Assembly: GCA_023415655.1 (NCBI GenBank)
Contig: JAEZKD010000132.1
Location: forward strand, 1-30,116
DNA from: Bacillota bacterium
GTDB lineage: Bacteria > Bacillota > Clostridia > Lachnospirales > Lachnospiraceae
Direction: 5' to 3'
DNA: 30,116 bases
In this document: positions 24,150 to 30,116 of the stretch, piece after piece
How positions within the stretch are numbered: position 1 is the stretch's first letter
Layout of the letters: every line of letters begins with the position of its first letter
Position numbers and translations under genes: made by a program
The notes under the pieces: generated by a model
Database searches by the model: none
Told to the model about the DNA's origin: nothing
Seen by the model: the letters and a program-made list of their open reading frames with translations, nothing else

Positions 24150-25427
24150 ATGTCTGTGAAAAAGATCATACCATACATAAATGCAGAAAATGAACTTGAG
24201 GAAAGTGTGATAAAAAGTGCACTAGCTTATGAAAGAAATGGAGCAGATGAATTATTTATCTATAATTATTCTTTCGTAGAAGCAGAACGGGAAGAGTTTT
24301 TATTAACCGTGAAGAAGGTTGTGAAAGCAGTAGAAATTCCTGTCATGGTTGGTTGTTATATCAAACGATTGGAGGATGTGAAAAAAGCATTCTATACAGG
24401 CGCTGTTCGTGTTGTCATCTCCTATGCTAAGTTAAATGGTTATGAAGTGATTAAGGAAGCCTCTAGTCGTTTTGGTAAGGATAAGCTTGTGATTGAATTT
24501 GACGCAAGTATAGAAAAGGACGAAGGAGCATTATCTGAAGAAGACTTAGTAAAAGAGATGAAGCTATTCGGAGCAGGTGCGATATTACTAAAGCATGTAT
24601 CGATATCCGAACGAATTCTTAATAAGATATCGAGCGCATGTCTTCCAGTTTATATTCGTGACAGTTTGTTGCGCAATGATATGGAGACATTAATTAGTCC
24701 AAATAATGTACTTGGTGTTGTAACAAACTATTATGAGAACAAGGATATTATGAAGATCAAACGCATCCTAGCACAGGATGGTATCATAATGGATACGTTT
24801 GAGAGCGCAATCTCATTTTCTGAATTTAAATTGAATGATCAGGGCTTGATTCCTTGTATTGTTCAAGATTTTAAAACAAATGAAGTGTTGATGATGGCTT
24901 ATATGAATGAGGAAGCTTATCAACAGACCATTGAAACTGGTAAGATGACTTATTATTCGAGAAGCCGAGAGCAGTTGTGGATCAAGGGCGAGACGTCGGG
25001 ACATTATCAATATGTTCGCTCGTTAAGCTTAGACTGCGATAAGGATACCATCTTAGCGAAGGTAATGCAGGTTGGTGCAGCGTGTCATACAGGAAGTCAC
25101 TCCTGCTTTTATCGAGAGCTCGTAAAGAAGGAATTCAAGGACTTGAGTCCTACCACAGTCTTTCATGACGTATTCGATGTCATTCTAGACCGTAAGGAAC
25201 ATCCAAAGGAAGGTTCGTATACGAATTATCTCTTTGAAAAAGGTCTTGATAAAATTTTGAAAAAGTGTGGAGAAGAAGCAACTGAAATTATTATTGCAGC
25301 GAAGAATCCGAATGCAGAAGAATTAAAATATGAAATTGCTGATTTCCTTTATCATATGATGGTGTTAATGGCAGATCGTGGACTCGATTGGGATGACATT
25401 ATGACAGAGTTAGCTAATCGACATTAA
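24150..25427 (+). CDS. hisIE: HisIE with an N-terminal, probably inactive HisF-like barrel
   Basis: A three-part, 425-residue protein. Residues 1-215 resemble HisF in layout: KKIIPYINAENE aligns with the HisF start (RIIPCLDVKDG), then IPVMVGCYIKRLED and DKLVIEFDAS. HisF's catalytic D11 is N11 here, K19 is S19, and the strand-5 Asp after LLT is not found (LLKHVSISER), although the D118 position is kept. Residues about 222-325 are phosphoribosyl-AMP cyclohydrolase (HisI) with zinc and metal ligands in LDCDKDTI and GAACHTGSHSCFY. Residues about 338-425 are phosphoribosyl-ATP pyrophosphatase (HisE) with KKCGEEATEIIIAAKN and ADFLYHMMVLM. The two C-terminal domains look fully active. The ribosome binding site is AAAGGAG at 24136-24142. 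Confidence 0.93.
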   Translation: MSVKKIIPYINAENELEESVIKSALAYERNGADELFIYNYSFVEAEREEFLLTVKKVVKAVEIPVMVGCYIKRLEDVKKAFYTGAVRVVISYAKLNGYEVIKEASSRFGKDKLVIEFDASIEKDEGALSEEDLVKEMKLFGAGAILLKHVSISERILNKISSACLPVYIRDSLLRNDMETLISPNNVLGVVTNYYENKDIMKIKRILAQDGIIMDTFESAISFSEFKLNDQGLIPCIVQDFKTNEVLMMAYMNEEAYQQTIETGKMTYYSRSREQLWIKGETSGHYQYVRSLSLDCDKDTILAKVMQVGAACHTGSHSCFYRELVKKEFKDLSPTTVFHDVFDVILDRKEHPKEGSYTNYLFEKGLDKILKKCGEEATEIIIAAKNPNAEELKYEIADFLYHMMVLMADRGLDWDDIMTELANRH

Positions 25428-25445
25428 GCGCTATGAATAATAACC

Positions 25446-25473
25446 TTGCAATCAAATCATACTATAGTATAAT
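25446..25473 (+). promoter_or_regulatory. Promoter of the small membrane protein gene
   Basis: TTGCAA (25446-25451), a 16-base spacer and a perfect TATAAT (25468-25473). The perfect 12-base palindrome ATACTATAGTAT at 25459-25470 overlaps the -10. Confidence 0.55.
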
Positions 25474-25513
25474 ATTGATTGAATTTACTAAAGTGAAATT
25501 TGGAGGTAGTGAC

Positions 25514-25642
25514 ATGGGATTTATTAAGGAAGTAGTTGCCTCTACCATTGAATTTGTGTTTATGGCAGCAGTTGTTGTAGGTGGTGTGTTTGCAGGGATG
25601 AAATTGCGTATGAAAAAGAACGCCAAAGAGAGTAAATCATAG
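25514..25642 (+). CDS. Small single-span membrane protein, function unknown
   Basis: A 42-residue protein with an N-terminal MGFIKEVVASTIEF, a hydrophobic segment VFMAAVVVGGVFAGMKL (about 15-31) and a basic C-terminal tail RMKKNAKESKS. One membrane helix with positive residues on the C-terminal side fits a single-pass protein with its tail in the cytosol. The ATG at 25514 follows GGAGG at 25502-25506, a strong start, and a promoter lies upstream, so translation is plausible. A longer reading from 25433 would start inside the promoter region and is unlikely. It follows the his operon, with a hairpin after it. I recognise no named family with certainty. Confidence 0.75.
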   Translation: MGFIKEVVASTIEFVFMAAVVVGGVFAGMKLRMKKNAKESKS

Positions 25643-25653
25643 GAATGATAAGA

Positions 25654-25700
25654 ATGAACCCCTTTTGTTAGAAGATAAATATCTAATAAAAGGGGTTCAT
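25654..25700. terminator. Large stem-loop downstream of the small membrane gene
   Basis: A 19-base-pair stem (25654-25672 with 25682-25700, one G-U pair) closes a 9-base loop. Neither side carries a proper T run, so terminator activity is not certain; it may act as an RNA-stabilising end for the his transcript. Stem sequence begins ATGAACCCC. Confidence 0.55.
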
Positions 25701-25937
25701 ATTACTTAGCCGGTGGTTTATTCTGTTCACATTAGAGCCTTGAGTATTATTCAACCTTTTAATGCCCTGTTTCGGCTCACTCTCACAAAATTCATCACCA
25801 TCTTCACAAATATTCAGTAACTTAGAATGAAATATGTCAAATTCTGATTCAAAGTATGGAATAATCGTATAAAATATGGTAGACTTTTGTTATAAGAGGT
25901 TGTGTTGAAATAAGCTTTATGAGTCAGGAGTGATAGC

Positions 25938-26912
25938 ATGTCAGTCAAAACGATTGTGTTAAAGACTTTGGAAGAACATCGTGGCGAGTTTATCTCTGGA
26001 GAAGAACTTGCCAACACATTAAATGTATCAAGAACTGCTGTGTGGAAGGTGATAAAACAACTAGAAAAGGAAGGCTATAAGATTCAAGCAGTTCAAAACC
26101 GCGGTTACTGTCTTGATTTGAATAATGATCTGATTTCTGTGGAGGGTATTAAAACCTACTTAAGACCGAAAAATGAGAATCTAAACATATATGTAAGTAA
26201 GGTAACAGAATCGACGAATAAGGATGCGAAGGTATGTGCGGTTCAAGGTGGATCGCATGGAACTGTATTTGTTTCACAGGAACAAACCGCTGGAAGGGGA
26301 AGAAGAGGAAGAGAGTTTATCTCGTTAAAAGGTAATAGTATCTATATGAGTATTTTACTAAAACCAAAGGTGAGTGCTCAAGAAATCGTATCTATTACTA
26401 CAGCTGCTTCTGTAGCCGTATATCGTGCCATTCTAAAGGTGACTGGTAAGAAAACGCAGATCAAATGGGTAAATGATTTATATTATGGAAAGCATAAAGT
26501 ATGTGGAATCTTAACCGAAGCAGTTACAGACTGTGAAAGTGGAATGATTGAGAGCATCATTCTTGGGATTGGAGTTAATTTTAATATCAAAACGGAGCTG
26601 ATTCCAGATGAGTTAAAGGATATTGCAGGAGCACTTTATACTGGGGATTCTGGATTGATTACAAGAAATGAATTGACAGCTGAAATTATCAATCAGGTAT
26701 TAGAGATTTATGAACATATGCCAGAGAAGGAGTATCTAGAGGATTATCGTGACAATTCTCTGGTACTTGGCAAGGAGATTACAGTATTGACACATGAAGG
26801 GCCAAGAAAGGCAAAGGCAGTTGGAATAGCCGACAATGGTGGACTCATTGTAGACTATGAAAACCAAGAACAAGAAGTACTTTTTTCGGGTGAAATAACC
26901 ATTCGTCTATAA
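25938..26912 (+). CDS. birA: BirA, biotin-protein ligase and biotin repressor
   Basis: Bifunctional 324-residue protein that activates biotin to biotinyl-AMP and transfers it to carboxylase carriers, and that represses biotin genes. An N-terminal winged helix-turn-helix (about 10-58, ISGEELANTLNVSRTAVWKV) is present, so this is the repressor class. The ligase core has the biotin-AMP loop GRGRRG (119-124), KWVNDLYYGKHKVCGIL (about 176-192) and the C-terminal SH3-like domain (about 275-324, VLTHEGPRKAKAVGIADNGGLIV). The ATG at 25938 follows CAGGAGTG at about 25925-25932. No biotin genes lie next to it; its targets are elsewhere. Confidence 0.95.
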   Translation: MSVKTIVLKTLEEHRGEFISGEELANTLNVSRTAVWKVIKQLEKEGYKIQAVQNRGYCLDLNNDLISVEGIKTYLRPKNENLNIYVSKVTESTNKDAKVCAVQGGSHGTVFVSQEQTAGRGRRGREFISLKGNSIYMSILLKPKVSAQEIVSITTAASVAVYRAILKVTGKKTQIKWVNDLYYGKHKVCGILTEAVTDCESGMIESIILGIGVNFNIKTELIPDELKDIAGALYTGDSGLITRNELTAEIINQVLEIYEHMPEKEYLEDYRDNSLVLGKEITVLTHEGPRKAKAVGIADNGGLIVDYENQEQEVLFSGEITIRL

Positions 26913-27052
26913 AATCTCATTATCAAGTTTAAGTTCATTGTTGTATGAATGTGAGTGGACTTGGGTAGGCTAGTATTAGGATCCCGATATGTCCAATTCC
27001 GAAAAAACTAGATAAATGCGCAAGGTTTCATAATAACAATTGAAAGAAGTGC

Positions 27053-27081
27053 TTGCATTTCATGGGTTAGAATGATATAAT
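27053..27081 (+). promoter_or_regulatory. Strong promoter of the rimP-nusA-infB operon
   Basis: TTGCAT (27053-27058), 17-base spacer, then an extended -10 (TGA then TATAAT at 27076-27081). Transcription should start near 27088. The preceding 26913-27052 holds no gene and no clear terminator that I can see. Confidence 0.8.
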
Positions 27082-27087
27082 GCATAT

Positions 27088-27229
27088 GATGTAACGATAT
27101 GATGATGATAGGAGTGGGCGAAAGTCCACTCTTACTTTTTGCTTTCAAGGAAGTATCATCCAAGAATGTAAACATAGATTAACTTCAGGTGAAGAGGGAT
27201 CATATTGTAGTAACTGTTAATATTTGATT
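27088..27229 (+). ncRNA. Structured leader of the rimP-nusA operon, candidate attenuator
   Basis: An 11-base-pair hairpin (27109-27119 with 27124-27134) capped by GAAA is followed by TTTTT at 27136-27140, only about 20 bases after the predicted start. Other complementary segments: ATATGAT (27097-27103) with ATCATAT (27199-27205); GATGATA (27104-27110) with TATCATC (27154-27160), which shares two bases with the hairpin base; and CTTC/GAAG (27183-27194). Leader about 155 bases to the rimP start. In B. subtilis the nusA operon is known to be autoregulated by NusA-dependent attenuation; that this hairpin does the same here is inference. Confidence 0.5.
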
Positions 27230-27242
27230 GGAGGTGCCTTTT

Positions 27243-27710
27243 ATGACAAAAAGAGAAGAGTACGAAGTAAAGACCGAACAGCTTTTGATGCCTATTTTAG
27301 AAGCAAATCATTTTGAATTATATGATGTGGAATATGTTAAGGAAGCTGGGAATTGGTATTTACGTGCATATATCGATAAAGAGGGCGGAATTACAGTAGA
27401 GGATTGCGAGATTGTCAGCCGTGCAATGAGTGATATTCTGGATGAAAAGGATTATATACCAGATGCTTACATTTTTGAGGTGAGTTCACCAGGGCTTGGA
27501 AGACAGTTAAAGAAAGACAAACACTTCGCAAAGAGCATTGGAGAAGAAGTTGAGATAAAAACTTATAAGCCTGTAAATAAGAGAAAAGACTTTGACGGAA
27601 TCTTATGTGATTTCGATAAAGATAAAGTAGTAATTGAACTAGAAGACGGAAGTAAATTGGAATTAGCAAGAGCTGACATCGCCATGGTTAGACTTGCACT
27701 TGATTTTTAA
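27243..27710 (+). CDS. rimP: Ribosome maturation factor RimP
   Basis: A 155-residue factor needed for 30S subunit maturation. The N-terminal alpha/beta domain (about 1-80) has VKEAGNWYLRAYIDKEGGITVEDCEIVSRAMSD in the family pattern (split here only by reading, intact in sequence) and ends VSSPGLGRQLKKDKHF, the best-conserved RimP stretch. An SH3-like C-terminal domain (about 85-155) follows. The frame opens at a TTG (27228), but GGAGGTG at 27230-27236 selects ATG 27243. It is the first gene of the operon, 20 bases before nusA. Confidence 0.95.
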   Translation: MTKREEYEVKTEQLLMPILEANHFELYDVEYVKEAGNWYLRAYIDKEGGITVEDCEIVSRAMSDILDEKDYIPDAYIFEVSSPGLGRQLKKDKHFAKSIGEEVEIKTYKPVNKRKDFDGILCDFDKDKVVIELEDGSKLELARADIAMVRLALDF

Positions 27711-27730
27711 TCTAAGGAGGATTGTTAGCA

Positions 27731-28801
27731 ATGGAAGGGAACAAAGAGTTAATCGAGGCATTAAATCAGATTGAGAAGGAAAAAGACATCAGTAAAGAAA
27801 TCTTACTGGAAGCAATGGAGAATTCCTTAGTAGCTGCATGTAAAAACCATTTTGGAAAAGCAGACAATATCAAGGTTTATATCGATAGAGAAACTGGAGC
27901 AGTCAGCGTATTTGCTGAAAGAGAGGTTGTTGAGGTTGTAGAAGATCCAGTTATGCAGATTAGCTTAGCAGAAGCAAAATTAAAGTATCCAAAAGCAAAA
28001 TATGAATTGGGTGATATTGCACAGGTAGAAGTTACTCCTAAAAACTTTGGACGTATTGCAGCTCAAAAGGCAAAGCAAGTAGTTGTGCAAAAGATTCGTG
28101 AGGAAGAACGTAAGGTACTTTTTAATCAGTATTATGGTAAGGAAAGAGATGTTGTTACTGGTATTGTACAGCGTTATGTTGGGAACAACGTAAGCATCAA
28201 TCTTGGTAAAGTGGATGCAGTTCTTATGGAGAATGAACAGATTCGTGGAGAACGTTTCCGTCCAACAGATCGTGTTAAGCTTTATGTGCTTGAAGTTAAG
28301 GATACAACAAAGGGACCAAAGATTACAGTTTCAAGAACTCATCCTGAATTAGTAAAGAGACTTTTCGAAGCGGAAGTTACGGAAGTGAAGGAAGGTATCG
28401 TTGAAATTAAGAGCATTTCTAGAGAAGCTGGAGATAGAACTAAGATGGCGGTTGCTAGTAATGATCCTAACGTTGATCCAGTTGGAGCATGTGTTGGTCT
28501 TAACGGAGCAAGAGTTAATGCAATTGTAAATGAACTTGGTGGAGAGAAAATCGATATCGTTAATTGGTCTGATGATCCTGAAACTTTAATCGAGAATGCA
28601 TTAAGTCCTGCAAAGGTTGTTTCAGTAGATGTAGATCCAGAGGAATTAAGTGCACGTGTTGTAGTTCCTGATTATCAGTTGTCATTAGCAATTGGACGTC
28701 AAGGTCAGAATGCAAGACTTGCAGCAAGATTGACTGGATATAAGATTGATATTAAGAGTGAATCACAGGTATATGACAGCTATTACGGCGAACAGCAGTA
28801 A
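27731..28801 (+). CDS. nusA: Transcription elongation/termination factor NusA
   Basis: A 356-residue NusA of Firmicutes form: RNA-polymerase-binding N-terminal domain (about 1-125), S1 domain (about 133-200, GIVQRYVGNNVSINLGKVDAV), then two KH domains (about 205-345, with DPVGACVGLNGARVNAIVNEL and AIGRQGQNARLAARLTGY). It lacks the C-terminal acidic repeats of E. coli NusA. The start is ATG 27731 behind AAGGAGG at 27714-27720; the in-frame TTG at 27722 is too close to that site. NusA itself is the best candidate for regulating the leader upstream of rimP. Confidence 0.96.
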   Translation: MEGNKELIEALNQIEKEKDISKEILLEAMENSLVAACKNHFGKADNIKVYIDRETGAVSVFAEREVVEVVEDPVMQISLAEAKLKYPKAKYELGDIAQVEVTPKNFGRIAAQKAKQVVVQKIREEERKVLFNQYYGKERDVVTGIVQRYVGNNVSINLGKVDAVLMENEQIRGERFRPTDRVKLYVLEVKDTTKGPKITVSRTHPELVKRLFEAEVTEVKEGIVEIKSISREAGDRTKMAVASNDPNVDPVGACVGLNGARVNAIVNELGGEKIDIVNWSDDPETLIENALSPAKVVSVDVDPEELSARVVVPDYQLSLAIGRQGQNARLAARLTGYKIDIKSESQVYDSYYGEQQ

Positions 28802-28820
28802 TGTGAAAGGCAGTGATACT

Positions 28821-29093
28821 ATGAATACAAGAAAGATTCCATTGCGCAAATGCACGGGTTGCTCAGAGATGAAGAGCAAAAAGGAAATGATTCGTGTGCT
28901 AAAGACACCGGAGGAGCAAATCGTTCTTGATACCACGGGCAAAAAAAACGGTCGAGGAGCATACATATGCAACTCATTGGAATGCCTGCGTCAGGCAATT
29001 AAGAGCAAAGGACTGGAACGATCATTAAAAACTGCAATTCCAAAAGAAGTATATGAACAGTTGGAAAGTGAGTTGAGTGATATTGTCAAGTGA
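28821..29093 (+). CDS. ylxR: YlxR (RnpM) RNA-binding protein
   Basis: A 90-residue basic protein of the YlxR/DUF448 family. The family motifs RKCTGC (residues 9-14) and GRGAYIC (about 45-51) are present. In B. subtilis the homologue is reported to bind and modulate RNase P RNA (name RnpM). The start ATG 28821 follows GAAAGG at 28805-28810. Its end overlaps the next gene by 17 bases, so translation of the two is coupled. Confidence 0.93.
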   Translation: MNTRKIPLRKCTGCSEMKSKKEMIRVLKTPEEQIVLDTTGKKNGRGAYICNSLECLRQAIKSKGLERSLKTAIPKEVYEQLESELSDIVK

Positions 29094-29436
29094 AGAAGAA
29101 AGTAAGTTACTACAAGCAGCGGCTAAGAAAAAAATGATGTCGTTACTGTCATTAGCAACGAAAGCAGGTTATGTGGCGAGTGGAGAATTTTCCACAGAAA
29201 AATCGGTAAAAGAGGGAAAAGCGTTCTTGGTCATTGTAGCGGAAGATGCTTCAGATAATACAAAGAAGATGTTCCGAAACATGTGTACTTTTTACCAAGT
29301 GCCGATTTATTTTCAATGTGAAAAAACTGAGCTTGGGCATGCAATCGGCAAAGAATTTCGCGCATCAGTAGCGATTAACAATGAAGGAATGGCAAAAAGC
29401 ATCGAAAAATATATGAAACAGGAGTGTTCGAAATGA
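29077..29436 (+). CDS. ylxQ: YlxQ, L7Ae-family RNA-binding protein
   Basis: A 119-residue L7Ae/L30e-like protein: KMMSLLSLATKAGYVASGEFS, then VKEGKAFLVIVAEDASDNTKKMF and TELGHAIGKEFRASVAI, the typical fold. Members bind kink-turn-like RNA, and this one lies in the conserved nusA-infB cluster. The start is probably the GTG at 29077, eight bases after GGAAAG at 29063-29068, overlapping ylxR; TTG at 29083 is an alternative. Confidence 0.9.
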   Translation: MILSSEEESKLLQAAAKKKMMSLLSLATKAGYVASGEFSTEKSVKEGKAFLVIVAEDASDNTKKMFRNMCTFYQVPIYFQCEKTELGHAIGKEFRASVAINNEGMAKSIEKYMKQECSK

Positions 29437-29488
29437 TGAAGGCAAATTAATATTATTGAGAACGACCTTAAACGGAGGTAGTTAATAT

Positions 29489-30116
29489 ATGTCAAAGATG
29501 AAAATCCATGAGTTAGCCAAAGAGTTAGGGGTTGGCAACAATGATATCGTTGATTTTTTACAAAAGAATGGCTCTGATGTAAAAAGTTATCGTAATAGTA
29601 TTGAAGAAAATGATATAAATTTAGTTCGTAATAAATTCAAGAGTTCGCAATCTGGAAGCAATGCAAGAATGGAAGTTGCTAAGTCAATTACTCCAGAAAT
29701 CAAAGAGCGAACAACGTCAACGCAGGGAGAAAAAAAATACATGAGTGAACAACGACAATCGTCTGTAGGAACATCAACAGATATAACGAAAGATACAATG
29801 GAAAAGAAACCAGTACAAAATCAGTCACAAGATAGTGATAGAAAACCAATGAATGAACGTTCTCATAATGGAGAAAGAAGACCATATCAAGAGCATTCCC
29901 AAGGTCAAAATAGATCATATGGAGACCGTCCACAGGGACAAAGTGGAGAGAGAAGACCATATGGAGATCGCCCACAGGGACAAAATGGCGAGAGAAGACC
30001 ATATGGAGATCGTCCACAGGGACAAAGCACCGAGAGAAGACCATACGGAGATCGTCCACAGGGACAAAGTGGAGAGAGAAGACCATACGGAGATCGTCCA
30101 CAGGGTCAGAGTGGAG
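29489..30116 (+). CDS. infB: Translation initiation factor IF-2, 3'-truncated by the window edge
   Basis: The first 209 codons of IF-2, without the GTPase domain, which lies beyond the right edge. The start ATG 29489 sits behind GGAGG at 29474-29478. The opening SKMKIHELAKELGVGNNDIVDFLQ (residues 2-25, in two parts) is the conserved IF-2 N-terminal domain that recurs in IF-2 of Firmicutes. After about residue 55 the sequence is low-complexity, with polar and charged residues and a repeat region from residue 127. The stop codon is outside the window. Operon position after ylxQ confirms the call. Confidence 0.95.
   Translation, partial: MSKMKIHELAKELGVGNNDIVDFLQKNGSDVKSYRNSIEENDINLVRNKFKSSQSGSNARMEVAKSITPEIKERTTSTQGEKKYMSEQRQSSVGTSTDITKDTMEKKPVQNQSQDSDRKPMNERSHNGERRPYQEHSQGQNRSYGDRPQGQSGERRPYGDRPQGQNGERRPYGDRPQGQSTERRPYGDRPQGQSGERRPYGDRPQGQSG
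29867..30116 (+). repeat. 42-base tandem repeats in infB coding the 14-residue unit SGERRPYGDRPQGQ
   Basis: Four in-frame units at 29942-29983, 29984-30025, 30026-30067 and 30068-30109, with a fifth starting at 30110, preceded by divergent units from 29867 (NGERRPYQEHSQGQ and the shorter NRSYGDRPQGQ). The reading frame is kept and substitutions are few (N or S, G or T). The encoded stretch is basic, disordered and RNA-binding-like. Confidence 0.93.

Noticed and set aside
29700..30101. Long minus-strand open frame opposite infB with repeats of the form DDLRMVFSxHFVPV
   Set aside because: It is the complement of the infB 42-base repeats; the repeated unit keeps the opposite frame open. No ribosome binding site supports it.
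29942..30116. CRISPR-like array
   Set aside because: The units are contiguous, in frame with infB and have no spacers.

Overview
The window is a gene-dense, low-GC stretch of a Firmicutes chromosome in which every convincing gene lies on the + strand. The gene set points to a Clostridia member of the Lachnospiraceae: a Pol I with a dead proofreading domain, tandem LytR-CpsA-Psr proteins, a RelQ-type alarmone synthetase, RecU, HisZ with short HisG, and the rimP-nusA-ylxR-ylxQ-infB order. The arginine-rich repeats at the start of IF-2 resemble those I remember from Lachnoclostridium (Clostridium) phytofermentans. That species guess is memory-based and unverified.

Layout. (1) 1-2747: the 3' part of polA (its 5' end lies outside the window) and coaE, separated by degenerate repeats of the polA 3' end. 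(2) 2839-6594: a large FtsA-like actin-fold protein and a membrane GAF-GGDEF diguanylate cyclase, closed by an intrinsic terminator. (3) 6713-10754: a YycJ/WalJ-like metallo-hydrolase, an ACT-domain protein paired with a UPF0210 protein behind their own promoter, and a PepD-type dipeptidase with a strong terminator. (4) 11019-14098: two paralogous LCP envelope proteins, each with its own promoter. (5) 14136-19437: a tight run of relQ, an RsmF-like rRNA methyltransferase, an RsuA-family pseudouridine synthase, a HAD hydrolase, an RluA-family pseudouridine synthase and recU. (6) 19441-25427: the histidine operon hisZ-hisG-hisD-hisB-hisA-hisIE, driven by a perfect-consensus promoter and probably followed by a small membrane protein gene with its own promoter. 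(7) 25938-26912: birA. (8) 27053-30116: a strong promoter, a structured leader, then rimP-nusA-ylxR-ylxQ and the 5' part of infB, which runs off the right edge.

Most of this is core cell machinery, and I see no phage, insertion sequence, CRISPR array, tRNA or rRNA. The most interesting points are: the N-terminal HisF-like barrel fused to HisIE, in which the catalytic positions of HisF appear to be lost; the absence of hisH, a normal hisF and hisC from the his cluster; a perfect -35/-10 his promoter embedded in a 13-bp inverted repeat; an 18-bp perfect palindrome inside the promoter of the first LCP gene; a terminator-like hairpin and possible long-range pairing in the rimP-nusA leader; beta-grasp-like repeats at the end of the FtsA-like protein; and the decayed repeats behind polA.
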